Below, piece by piece: positions 21,607-32,847 of a stretch of DNA of 64,000 bases. A model generated the notes under the pieces. That model was not told where the DNA came from and ran no database searches. It worked only from the letters and a program-made list of their open reading frames with translations. Positions within the stretch are counted from its first letter, which is position 1. Each line of letters starts with the position of its first letter. This stretch comes from Sphaerosporella brunnea. Taxonomy: Eukaryota > Ascomycota > Pezizomycetes > Pezizales > Pyronemataceae. The DNA is taken from NCBI GenBank assembly GCA_008704415.1, contig VXIS01000047.1:124001-188000 (forward strand), in the 5' to 3' direction. Position numbers and translations under genes: made by a program.

Positions 21607-24587
21607 ATGTTCAACGCAACCTTTGGCGAGCCGTGGCTAAGATCACCTCCCGCCGGCACTGACAACATGAGCGACGGATACTACAACCAATATACAGATT
21701 ACGACGGGCGAACTATGTCTACGGACACCACACCCTACGCGTCCGACATCGAAGATACTGATTACGACGTGCGAACTACGTCTAGGGATCGCTACGCGTC
21801 CGACATCGAAGGTAGTGATTACGACGTGCGAGCTACATCCAGGGATACCACACCCTACGCGTCCGACTTCGAAGATAGTGGTTACGACGGGCGAACTACG
21901 TCTAGGGATTGCTACGCGTCCGACATGGAAGATAGTGGTTACGACGGGCGAACTACGTCTAGGGATTGCTACGCGTCCGACATGGAAGATAGTGATTACG
22001 ACGTGCGAACTACGTCTAGGGATACCACACCCTACGCGTCCGACATGGAAGATCGTGATTACGACGTGCGAACTACGTCCCGGGATTCCACACCCTACGC
22101 GTCCGACATCGAAGATAGTGATTACGAGGTGCGAACTACGTCTAGGGATACCACACCCTGTGCGTCCGACATCGAAGATACCACACCCTACGCGTCCGAC
22201 GTCGAAGATTATGATTACGAGGTGCAAACCACGTCTAGGGATACCACACCCTACGCGTCCGACATCGAAGATACCACACCCTACCCATCCGACGTCGATG
22301 ATGATGCGACCTTGACATGGGACCCAACCTATTGCGCAGGAAACTCATTCAACTGGTCCCCGCCGGGCACACCCAATCCGGGTGAATCTAGAGAGGTGGG
22401 ACCACCGTGATGCGACCACTTTCGGGGGCAGGTGAAGCTGATGCAATACTCAAGCAGGGCGTCGATGACCGTGAAAGCGTCGTTGCACCAAGTGAACCGG
22501 ACGACGATATGGACTATGATTACTCGGTCGACATTCAGGCTGACAGAATGACTACGTACTCCGGCGCCGAGCCTCCGATGGACCTTCGCAATTTTCGATT
22601 TACCTTTGAAAGGCCACATGGAAAGTGGTCACAGACATTTACAAACCACGCCCAGAGTCCCGGTGATTCGGCAGCGATGGTTCCAAAGCTAGCCTCAGCG
22701 ATGGCAGCTGGAACACAAGAGACAAGTGAGGAGCCAAATGATGGCCACGAGGATGAGCCAATGATCTCCGACGAGCACCAGCACACAGCCTGCGTTCCCT
22801 CAGGTGTGAATCCAGATGATGTCCACGGTAACCTCGAACCCCCTTCAGTCAGCTCGCACGCCTGTCCGCAGCCCAACATCGATTTGCAGAACTTTCAATT
22901 CACGTTTGAATCGCCATATGGAAAGTGGAAACAGGCGTGCACGAACAACGCCCAGAGTTCAGGCGTTTCGGCGGCGATATTTCCAAAGCTAGCGACAGCA
23001 ACGGTTGCTACAACCCAAGAGAGCGAAGAGGATCCCAATGTCGTTGACAAGGATGACCCAACGGCTTCAGAAGACCGCCACCAGAGTTCCCCCATTCCGA
23101 GGGAGACGTATGCGGCGAGTGTCAAGAGCAACTCCGAACGGTCATCGGTGAACTGGCACGCCTTGCCGCAGCCCCACATTGATTTGCAGAACTATGAATT
23201 CACATTCAGAACGCCGCTTGTTTACCCCCTACAAAGAGACACGAATTCCATGCAGAAGACGGATGATTCTGCTTTCGCCTCTCTAGATGTGTGCCACGGT
23301 ATGAAGCATGTCACTAACGAAAAAACCCCGCACGTACCCACAATAACCACAACGGACCACCCACCGAATCGCACACACCGCAGTCCGTCGGTCACGTCAT
23401 TTCAGATGATGCCGAAGACCAACACGGAAGCGGCGACAGAAACCTCAACCCTGTTTGCAAGCGGTAAACAAAGGGCCAGGACATTTGGGGTCTCCAACCA
23501 TACTTACGTCGACCCTGACAGAGACGACGGCGTTGATACTGGCCTATCCGCTGCGCCCATGTCAGTTCAAAGGCACGATTGCACGGGCGGCTCCCAGAAC
23601 AAAGGTTTCAAAGAAAACCTAAATACGCCGCATTACCCGAGCGTGCAAGGATACGCACACCCTGAGAGCACCCAGAATGTCGCCTCATCCGATCACTCAG
23701 ACGACCTGAACGGGCAAATTGGGGACCCAGAAGACACAGAGGATGCGAGAAACATTGACGCCCAGGCTGGCGCACAAAGGACCGTTGATATGTGGGGATC
23801 GAACGGTACCAGCAACAAGAGAAACAGAACGAGCAACTCGGTGTCAGAAACAACGACGCAGCATTGGCCGCAGCACGTTCGACGCAACCTGTTTCTAGAC
23901 ACAATGCAATTCCCGATACGACAGGCCCAAGACGACCGCTGGATCAAGGATATCCGCAGGCCTCTGACCTTAGTCGACAAAATAATCGCCGAGAGCAAGC
24001 GATTTACAGTGCGTGAAGGACAAGCACGTGCACGAATGCGCATTCCGACGCAGCAAGCCTCAGATAAACCAGAAGCCCAGAATGGCCGTGGCGTAAAGCG
24101 CGCTGCCGGTGGAATGGCGGACGCAGGAACGTCTCCAAAGCGGCGAGAGGTTCGAAAACCGATACCAGGCAACGCAGACAGCTTCAATCGGTTACCGCCA
24201 CAACCACGACACTGGCCTTCGCTCCAAGAGGTGCTGGAAGAAGAACGGGACCGCCGATTGTTGGTTGCTCGCAAAAGGGCCGCGGATGTCGAGAACGACT
24301 TGGGCAAGACGAACGCGGCAGTTCAGAATGGGCCGGAACGGAATGGTGAGATGCCGGAGCACTCCCGATTTCTCAAGCGTGCCCGCATCACCAGGGCAGG
24401 TCCCGCCACCCACACTAATCCTGGCGCGAGGCCACAGCTGCCTCCGCCCGTCTCCCGTCACGGAAGACATCACGCGGCCAGAGGTCAGCAGGCGAATGGC
24501 GACACCATCAATTCCCAATTCACAGGCTTCTGGGTTTGGGCAGTTGCTTTGGCATGGAGGGCGGTCAGCGACGTGATTCGGTCTTAG
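21607..24587 (+). CDS. large repeat-built nuclear-type protein, 976 aa (two exons)
   Basis: Two overlapping frames join exactly if a 50-bp GT-AG intron at 22382-22431 is removed (phase 1). Exon 1 is 21607-22381 and exon 2 is 22432-24587. The second frame has no good start of its own, which supports splicing. Residues 20-240 are an acidic tandem repeat, unit close to YASDIEDSDYDVRTTSRDTTP, rich in S/T-D/E sites of casein kinase 2 type. Exon 2 begins with three copies of a roughly 100-residue module opening with DLQNFQFTFESPYGKW, the third degenerate. The C-terminal 250 residues are basic, with several nuclear-localisation-like patches (KRNR, KRAAGG, SPKRREVRK, RKRAADVE), and end in a hydrophobic GFWVWAVALAWRAV. 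An alternative start is the ATG at 21667. Likely nuclear. No enzymatic domain; family unknown. Confidence 0.68.
21700..22300 (+). repeat. coding minisatellite, 57/63/30-bp units
   Basis: About eleven tandem units within exon 1, each centred on TACGCGTCCGACATCGAAGAT. Full units are 63 bp, some lack two codons (57 bp) and two are 30-bp half units. All lengths are multiples of three, so the frame is kept. The near identity of units shows recent amplification. Confidence 0.85.
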
Positions 24588-27500
24588 CGTGCTCGGGTCG
24601 TTGTGATCTCGAGAATGGAATGGGTGTACATTTGGTGAAACCGTTACGGTGTTGGAGAGGTACTGTCTAGGATTGAGTATGCGTGCCCGGTGTATATCAC
24701 TGCGAGTAAGATAGTCCGGATATTGTTCAATGCAATGTCTATCTTGTCAACACCCATGCATCATATATGGTTGCCGTGCATCCATGAAACTCGTAAATAC
24801 TTCAACCCGACAGAAGCAAAACGCTCTGGACTAGCCAGAGGTATGTGAGATCCGTTCGCGGGGCTTTGAAACAGAACCTGCAGGCACAGGAGGCATGAGG
24901 GGATAGCGGAGGAGTGCAAGTACAGCACGGCGAATTCGAGACCTTGGGTGCGCGAGCGCCTTTTAAAATTTGCGATTGGGTACACCCAGTCAATCTCCCG
25001 ACTGCTCACAGCGAAGAATGACACTCTCTCGGTGCGTACCATCAGGTGAGAACTTCGGCGCTGCGGATTGTTGGCTGTGAGCGTGGTAGCCCGGCACTAG
25101 CAACCGGGGCATAGGCGGTTTCTGCCTGCGGGTATAGTTGGAATTTGAGCGGCCGTTCCTGAAGGTCGGTTCCTTCCCAAGTTGACTCAATGTGTGAACA
25201 GTCAGTTCGCGGCGCTTGTTGACGCGATCCAGCTACGCCTCCTGCGACACCACCTTCCCGCGCAATACGTGCCTCGTTTCTTGGACGATTTCCGCAGGCA
25301 CTCTGTGAACAGTATCAACGTCGGTTTGCCATCACTCCGCATGAACTCGATGCCCACCACACCAGCGGTACTGGTAATCGAGGAGCCAAAGACCTCGTGA
25401 GTAGGGTTTGATTTGACATGCGCACCCACGCCCATCGCCGGACTCTTCGTCGGGGCAGAAATCCTTGTTGGCTGTTTGCAGGTCCTACACGCAAGGGATG
25501 ATGACCTGCACCGCCTCTCCCGGGTCGTTTCATAAATTTCGGGTGATGCCAATCGCGCCGCCCTCGCGTCTGTTGGCTTGGGGAGCAGGTGTCCACGGCG
25601 TTGATGGCATCAGGGTATGCCACATCGGCGTGTGTGGCGTCAGTGGAGGGGCACTGCTAGGCCCAAGGCAAGCCCGACAGCGAGTGGCGGGAAAATACAG
25701 TGCGGGGGGGCTACGGTAGCTGGAACACAGAGCTGTTCCATATCGGGCACCTACAATGGGTTGCTACAACAAGTTCAGCTTGGGATGATGCGAAGTCTAC
25801 ATCGTTGATCGGCTTTCCGTCGGTGTTAGTGGCCACCGCCGGGTAGTATCTGCCTAGCAATGCTATGACAGTCGTGACCGTCCTATATACAACACACATC
25901 TAGTGCTGCCCGATGAGTGGCTACTTTCACTGGTGCCTTCTATCGACCCTCTGGTTGCCCAGGCTTTTCGGCAGACACTGTCATCCCAGACAGAGGCATC
26001 TCAAGACATCACCCGTTGAACCACGCCGCAGGGATACCCACCCCGTCACAGCTGTACTCCACATCACCAGAAACACCAAATCACTGTGTTCGCGCACGTC
26101 CAGAAACATTTACGAGAATGGGGTGGCTACGTACGTAGACCACAGGCGTCTGCATAGGTTTGCAGGCACTTCGTCTCCCTCGCCCCACGAACAGCCAATA
26201 TAGTGTGCACTATTTGACTATCGGGTCTGTTTTTCCTGTGCCCCGAGGTGTTCACGCGGTTGGGGGGCTCCACCCCTATGATGCAGAGAGCCCTAGCTAG
26301 AACGCAGGAAGCAATACACCGAAATCGCAGGTGAACAGTGCCAGGCGAGTGAGTGATCGCCGGTGCACAACATTTGTTACGGCGGCAGGAACACGCTTCC
26401 TCCTCAGCAATAATGTAGTTCCAAAAGGAGCTTCTGTCGGATGAGCCACCGTTCATTCTATCACTCCGGGCAGTACCGATGTCCATTTAGATCAATCAAT
26501 ATGGCTTTGAACGCTGTGGTGAGATCCCCATCGCCCGTGCTGTTGAACAATTATACTGTAGCGCGATCGCTGCTAATAACAGTGTTACCAGTGTTTCACG
26601 TCGGGTCTGCTTTTAAGTAGGCAACACTATCCATCAAGCCCTTGTGGGAAAGGTTCGCGGCCGTCAGCCGTGGCGACGCCGCATAATTCCAGTTGTTCGT
26701 GATTACACGACGACTGCGTTGGAGTCTGGTGGTAATGACTACCAACGTGACGTGGAGAGCTGTGGAGGACTCTGTGGCTTTTGAGTTGTTCGGAGGAGGT
26801 TTGATCGCATTGCAGATACATGCGGCATTTTGCCAAAATACTGTCTTCATACCGTAAAATCTGGGGTGTGAACAGTGGGAACAGTGGCTGCGATCTGCCT
26901 CGCCGTGTCACTGCCGCGGCTTAGTCCAGTAATTGCTCAAGATATGAGAACCACAGTGACACCATAGCACTACCCTGGGTATCGTAGCGGCTTTGTGCGC
27001 TCAGTATCGACGGGAAGACTATCGGGGGCAGTGAATTGGCAGCTCAACCTGTCTTTTAAGTTCTCGCAGTCAGTCTCAGACTGCAGTCCAGAATGCACCG
27101 TATGCCGCGGTCCAGTCCCGTTCTCACTCCATGGGGACCGCAACTGTGCACTCCGATCCAGGTCGTGGGGCCCAGGGACTGGATTGGACCGCTGTGACTA
27201 CTGTAGGCTGGATGATGAGCAAGCTCGGTGGCAGCAATATATTTAGATATCGGTGGTGCCGTATACCGCCAGTGGACGCTTCAAAAAACAAGAAAAACTG
27301 CCGCAGGTTTATAAATTTTATTTGACTGTACCGTGATCATCAGCATCGTCGTCAGAACGCTTAACAACCACGGTCGATGCTCATTCACCACCGAAGCTCA
27401 ACGTTCAGCACGATGTCTGTCCACAGCCATAGTTCGCAGGCCTGCTGAACCCAAGCTTTGGCGCTCTTTGAAAAGAGAAGCGCACACAGTCAAAGCACAG

Positions 27501-27677
27501 TTTCCTGAGGCCTTTCTTCCGTGCCGAGCGATCTCTTCACTCCTCGCGTTCGCAGCAACCCCCCGGAGCCTGATGGATCTCACGTCGCGCATATGTTTTT
27601 GTGCAAGAAGAACACGCGGGAAAACCTCATCTGGGATCCAGATAATGGGTGCAAGGTGAAAATCTGCGTCCAGTTGA
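24588..27677. other. 3.1 kb without a supportable gene
   Basis: Only short, overlapping frames occur. GGTCCAGTCC-type motifs cluster near 27080-27200, including GACTGCAGTCCAGAATGCA, which recurs in part at 10.75 and 42.02 kb. Frames at 27398-27677 may contain upstream exons of the gene that follows, but I could not place their splice sites. Confidence 0.35.
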
Positions 27678-28385
27678 GATGGAAGTGCGACCGATGTGAA
27701 TGAGCTTCTGACGGACCTTGAGACAGCTCAATCGTTCTGCCAAGCCGCAGCAAACAGTCGGAATTTCATTACCACGATCAACAATGCCAGGGAAGTTCTG
27801 ACAAAGGTTTGTTTACCGCCGCCGCTCCTTCTCCTCCACCGCCCCTTCTCTCCTGAGGCCTCTGCCATTCGTCATTCTTTTCTACCGCTTCTTTTCACGC
27901 TCCCTCGGCTCTCCGTCTCCTTGACCAACCCTTTCCAGGCTTACCTGTTGTGCAAGCATACTAACACCGCATCCGCTTAATAATCAGATATTCAGGTCCG
28001 ACGGATCTGGGCTCAGCGCATTTTGTTGCCGTCGCACTTACCCCAACCATGAATTCGCCTGGTTCCGTGACGAGTAGAAGGATAAGCCAGCATCGATGGA
28101 GCAACCCGGGAAACAGGGCTGGGAATCTGGGAAACATCATATCGTGAGCAAAGTGGAGAACTGGTCGCCAACGCTGATGGAGGAGTAGAGGATAACGACT
28201 CAACACTGCCTCGCTGGAAGCGGAAGCGCAGCCAACTCCAGGCAGCTGATTATATGAACTGTGGTATTATGAAGATCATTCAGCAGAAGCCACCCCTAGA
28301 CGAACATGTGGTTGCCGATGTGATCCAACATTGGCATCTAATTGCGCTTGAACAATCTGGCAGCGACGATGACGATTACCGTTGA
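27678..28385 (+). CDS. 3' part of spliced gene, acidic C-terminus, function unknown
   Basis: Three exons join in phase. Exon a (to 27806) encodes a helical segment including INNAREVLTK. Exon b (27996-28030) encodes VRRIWAQRILL. Exon c (28091-28385) holds RETGLGIWETSYREQ, a basic RWKRKRSQ patch and the acidic end SGSDDDDYR. Intron 1 (27807-27995) has a GTTTGT donor, a perfect TACTAAC branch site and a TTCAG acceptor. Intron 2 (28031-28090, 60 bp) has a GTGACG branch region and a CCAG acceptor; its GTCGCA donor is weak. The frame of exon a is closed upstream at 27675, so earlier exons exist, probably in 27.4-27.67 kb, but no clean join could be found. No domain recognised. The KRKR patch suggests nuclear location. 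Confidence 0.48.
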
Positions 28386-28494
28386 TTGGTGAAATCTGAG
28401 AGACCAGGCCATCAACGCTCTCGAATGTCTCGAAAACTAGACGAGCGACTGCCTAATCCCGACCACATCGGCGTAACTAACCGTGCTCGATCCA

Positions 28495-28779
28495 ATGCTT
28501 GCGGCACTGTCTAAATTTGAGGTTGCAAAGAGGAAGCCAACGCCGAAACAAAAACGCGATAAATGGGTCACTTGGCGGATTGTGGATGGCAGTGGTCCAG
28601 CGGTCATGTATGCTAGGAAAGAAATCGACAAAGAATTGCTATATATTTGCCCACTGGCACCGGGGCACTGCGGTCGACCACGATTAACTGCAGGTGGCCC
28701 GATGTTACACCCACCTCCCACAGTACCATTTCTGGTACCCCTTACGAGTTATGCCTACATTACCTTAAGGGTTACATAA
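28495..28779 (+). CDS. hypothetical Lys-rich protein, 94 aa
   Basis: ATG-initiated frame just downstream of the spliced gene. The first half is charged and protein-like (MLAALSKFEVAKRKPTPKQK, then WVTWRIVDG). The second half is Pro-rich and less convincing, so the 3' end may be wrong. It could be a separate small gene or a decayed tail of something larger. Confidence 0.3.
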   Translation: MLAALSKFEVAKRKPTPKQKRDKWVTWRIVDGSGPAVMYARKEIDKELLYICPLAPGHCGRPRLTAGGPMLHPPPTVPFLVPLTSYAYITLRVT

Positions 28780-28894
28780 CGGTTTATTGACGGTGATGAT
28801 TATCAACAGTGAGGCTGTATAATCATCTATAAGTCCACTCTATTAGGTAGTGTCCTAAGAGTTACAAGACTTACGTCATAATGGCGATGGTGAA

Positions 28895-29103
28895 GTTAGT
28901 TGCCGGTTCCCATAGAAAAATAGTTTTTTCCAGGGTACAAAATAACTCACCATTCGTGCGCATACAAATGAATAATGACAACTGCGTTGGTCTAACACCT
29001 TGCAGTTGTCACAGGTTATTCACCGTGAGTTATATGGCAAAAAGTGGTTAGTTGCCGGTTCCCATAGAAAAATAGTTTTTTCCAGGGTACAAAATAACTC
29101 ACA
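28895..29103. repeat. 56-bp perfect direct repeats flanking a nested stem-loop
   Basis: The 56 bp at 28895-28950 (starting GTTAGTTGCCGGTTCCCATA) recur without a mismatch at 29048-29103. Between them lies a nested inverted structure. ATAACTCAC (28942-28950) pairs with GTGAGTTAT (29025-29033), and inside it TGACAACTGC (28976-28985) pairs with GCAGTTGTCA (29002-29011) around a 16-bp loop. There is no coding potential. Confidence 0.75.
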
Positions 29104-30130
29104 TCACGTTGCGCCCGACCGTTATACCGGAACGTACCCGGTGGGTATATGAGGGGAGCACCTGTGACAAGACTTGATAAGTACCAAAGTCACTTCGGTA
29201 ATTGGTCATCACGTCATAGCTACTGCGGCACTTCAATAGGGCATTCTAGGCGTCAAAGCTTACGCGTTCAATCACGCCATAGCTGCAGAAGAGTGTCCGA
29301 GTTGGAGTGGGGGTTATCTATAATCCCTGGCTAGTCAAAGAAGCTCGGTACCCTTACGTGGCAATCGGGGCAATTGTTCGTCCGAGGATTGGAAATCAAC
29401 TTTGAGGCTCAAAGGCGAATCCGTCAGGATATAACCCGCGAGATTTCCCTCGAGTTGAGAGACCACCAGAGTTAGCAGACATCATCGTTAGGATATTGTG
29501 AGGTTCAGCCTTAACAATATTGTCGTTTACACAATCTATATTCGTTTCGAAATCTTTATTCTATTTTCCCTTCGGTACGAATATACTCGTACCATTAGCG
29601 AATCTTTACCGATCCCGTATTTGAAAGCTCTTCGCCCAACAAGTGTCTTTTCCTTAGAAAAGGATTACTGTTTGGCCTATCTTCCTTGTACGCGGTTTAG
29701 TGAACCTAGTGGTTTTACACCCGAGCCGTGAGGCACAAAAGACTACCCGTGCTGGTCTTGCCTTTCGACCGAACCGTTACCTGCCACCCAGTGCAGTTTG
29801 CACCGGGGACTCAGCCAGAGGCACCGTGTGGAGCCCTGTTTTCAACAAGATCCACAACGCCACGGCGCCTCTGTATTTGCGGTCCTGCTACGGCCAGGCC
29901 GCCACTACCGACACCACCCCACGTGGCCCCTCCAGAACATGCATGATGGGTGCTTCCTGTCGTTGGGTCATCCTGTCTTCTCTACGACCACACCACACGA
30001 TGCCCTTGACAACAACCTCCAGTTTATCGGCTGACCGATCGCTCGGCTGCTGCCTGAAGAGAGCCGTCTTTCCACGGTACATGACGACGTCATCGTTGCC
30101 GTCGCTGGAGGGCAGCTACAGGGATGCACA
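29104..30130. other. no supportable gene
   Basis: The first 600 bp are AT-richer than the surroundings and carry no frame worth naming. At 29.7-30.16 kb three frames are open in the same direction, which usually means chance or low complexity rather than a gene. Confidence 0.35.
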
Positions 30131-30254
30131 CGAGACCGCGAGACGAGACTGGGAATGATCGAGACACGTCGAGAACTGTTGAGACCGCTCGAGAATGGCG
30201 ACACTGACCGAGAATGACGGCGGCCTCGCGAGACTATGCGAGACGCGGCGAGAA
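30131..30254. repeat. CGAGA motif cluster
   Basis: Ten copies of CGAGAC or CGAGAA, plus one TGAGAC, lie in 124 bp, irregularly spaced and all on the same strand. Such short-motif arrays are typical of subterminal regions of hAT elements or of protein-binding arrays. I could not find element ends. Confidence 0.5.
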
Positions 30255-31270
30255 TCTCTCCGGCGCGGGAGAGCTTCCAGTCTGCATCGTTAACTGGGCG
30301 GACGGGTCATGCGCGCTGGTGCACCTAGATGGGCGAGGAACATAACAACAAATTTGTGTACCAGCCACTCGATATGGAACATTTCATCGGTCATCCTCCA
30401 CCGAATCACTATGCACTGGCAACGACCGAAATCAAACCCCAGAACGCCCTGCTTGCGCCATGCGCGCAACGTGATGACGGCCTGGAGAGTCTCGGGGGTC
30501 ATGCGAGCTTGATGGCGTCCTTGAGCGTTCCCTGCAACGGAGAAGAGCCGTTTTGCCGGCGCTGTGGAAGCTAAACCGCGGTGTCAGCATTGACAACCAG
30601 AGTATCGTGAGATGACTTACGCTGAGTCGAGTAATAGTCACCAGCGGGGAGGGCGGTTGGTATGGAATGCGGCGTCTCCACGAGGAAAAAACCGTGCAAC
30701 TGCGGTTTCGACCACTATCATTTCTGCATTCGCTTTGTGCCGCAGGTGAGAAATCCCAAGCAAGTGGGCAGATGGCGCGGATCGTTGTTCCTTTCGCCAG
30801 CGTAAAGAGTGCGTGTTTGTGAACCGGACGCGCTTCTTCCGGGAGTCCGTGCCGCTGGCGTTGCGCCTGGACCCGATCCCCCCGCTGGCGTCATTCGTGA
30901 CGCTGTGCGTGCAGCACGGGCGCAGGTTATGCGCCAATCGCCAGTTCTCGCAACCTGCACTGGTGTGTTTGGGGAAAAAAGGTTCCGTCCGGAGCTCGCT
31001 CCGGGCTTGCCTTTTGGCTCGAGAAGAGACTGCGATTTTCGTGAGGAAATCTAACCAACCAATTCCCCTTGCCAACCTACCAGCCACCACTCATACGGCC
31101 ACGCTGTCAATCCGCGGGATGCGTTCTTTTCCTCCGATGCACCCACTTGCACCCGCCGCTCGTTCACACAGCTCGCTGAATCTCTGAGATGTTGGACACA
31201 ACGAGCAGTCTACCCTCACCAATACTGAGGTGATTTCCCTCGCTCTCGAAAACCCCAACCAACCGTCAGG

Positions 31271-31368
31271 ATGTCGATTCCCGTGCCGCCCCCGTTCCCG
31301 CGATATCAACCGCAGGGTAAGAAACCTCCTCGCTGATCGGGGAAGTGATGCACTTCGGATGATTTCAG
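31271..31368 (+). other. possible first exon and intron of a lost gene
   Basis: A CT-rich leader precedes ATG at 31271. A 46-nt exon (MSIPVPPPFPRYQPQ) follows, ending at a good GTAAGA donor. A 52-bp intron has a CGCTGATC branch region and a GATTTCAG acceptor at 31368. Beyond it the frame closes after four codons. It reads like the 5' end of a gene whose body has been lost or which uses another downstream exon. Confidence 0.3.
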
Positions 31369-32847
31369 ATCACACGGTATAACTCTTCAGCACCGCACAC
31401 GGGAGTGACAATTCGAGACTGAGTGATGGGTGCATTGCGCGGGAGATTGATAACAGACACAGACACCGGGGGAGATTGATAACAGACACTGGGGAAGATT
31501 GATAAGGTTCCTCCCGCCGAGGCTCGACCATACCTTTAAAGGTGGCATGTTGACGAACTACATCACTTGGTGTCTGACCCGGCCGTCAACACCGAACCAC
31601 GGAGACATGGTGCTGGAATCGGCGGTGTCGACCACTCAAGCAGCGAAAGATGCCGATCACCAGCAAGGAAAGCTCCATCCTTGATATCAGCAATGTTCCC
31701 GAGTGGCACACAGCAATCGCGGTTCCGCTTCCGCCCGCGTCCTGTCCGCTGCCTCCCGCGCCCGCTTCTCCATCTGCACCGCCTCGATCTCCCGCTCCCG
31801 GTTCCAATCTACGCACCAACCAATTCGTCAAACGCTCTGACAAAGTCTGCAATTACGGAGCTCCATATGGGAATGGAGGCTGCTTCTTCCCTGAAAAGAA
31901 CAAGGAGCAAACGGTCTCCCGCAATATACCTGTCGAAAGCACTGAATATGTCCTGCAATCACGGCTTTCAACAACGTGCGTCCCGGATGCATCAGTATCA
32001 TAACTGCGAAATAGTATGGCAGTGGAGAGCTGCCCGCGAGTCTGTAGAGACCCGCTTGAGTGTTGGAACGGGGTATCTGAAGGATAGCGATAGCTTGCGC
32101 CCCCCTGCGCCCCCGCTTCACGAAATCGAATAGAAACCGCAATAGAATCGTGATTTTGCAATTGAAAGGGATTTGATCCCTGCCAACGTGTTTTGGCTAC
32201 CCGGACATATCGCCATTCACAATGATGCATGGGAAGTCGGTAGATCTATTTCCATAATAGACCACTTATCCATTCCGCTCCATTGCCACTTGGAGTTCTT
32301 CAGTGGGATTTTCAAACTCAACTGCTAGCATATCCTCGAGCGTGTATTGCAACAATAGAGAGCCAATGGAAAATCGGAATGGTTATCCTGATGTACGGCG
32401 GCAGTTAAAAAGGCGCCCCGATTGATGTTGAAAGTCGCAAGCAAGAGTGCTTCTCCGCGTGCCAGATTGATGCACTGACGGCGTGTATGACATCGCGATC
32501 GGGGCTTGTCGGTAGAGCAATTTCCACCACTAACTGCGCCGGCAGTTTCCCCCCACAGCAATCAAAATGCCTACAAACCTTCGTTGCGGTTCGCGGTGGT
32601 GGCTGTTGGTCGATATCGTCAAAGCTGGTCACTGGGATTTTAAAAACTAGTGAATTGGTAGGCGTTTCGCACACAGCAGATGCTGCTTTTTGATTGCATG
32701 CTGTTTGTATAGGTCTGTGAATGTAATATAAAAACAAGAACTGAACACAATCCGTAGCCGAAAATTAACATTTTGTGCTGCGCACTGAATGTTCAACCGG
32801 CACAAGCACGGTATCGCTGTCAATGCTACAGTCATGAAACCCCCCAT
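31369..32847. other. no complete gene; tandem repeat and coiled-coil scrap
   Basis: GGGAGATTGATAACAGACAC is repeated at 31441-31460 and 31470-31489, with a partial third copy from about 31492. On the minus strand near 31700-31820 a short frame reads NREREIEAVQMEKRAREAAD, a typical coiled-coil scrap without start or recognisable gene around it. The rest is featureless. Confidence 0.35.

Noticed and set aside
21643..22315. Two further long frames (minus 194 codons, plus 166 codons) over the acidic minisatellite
   Set aside because: The repeat unit length is a multiple of three, so one open frame opens others; only the YASD frame continues into exon 2.
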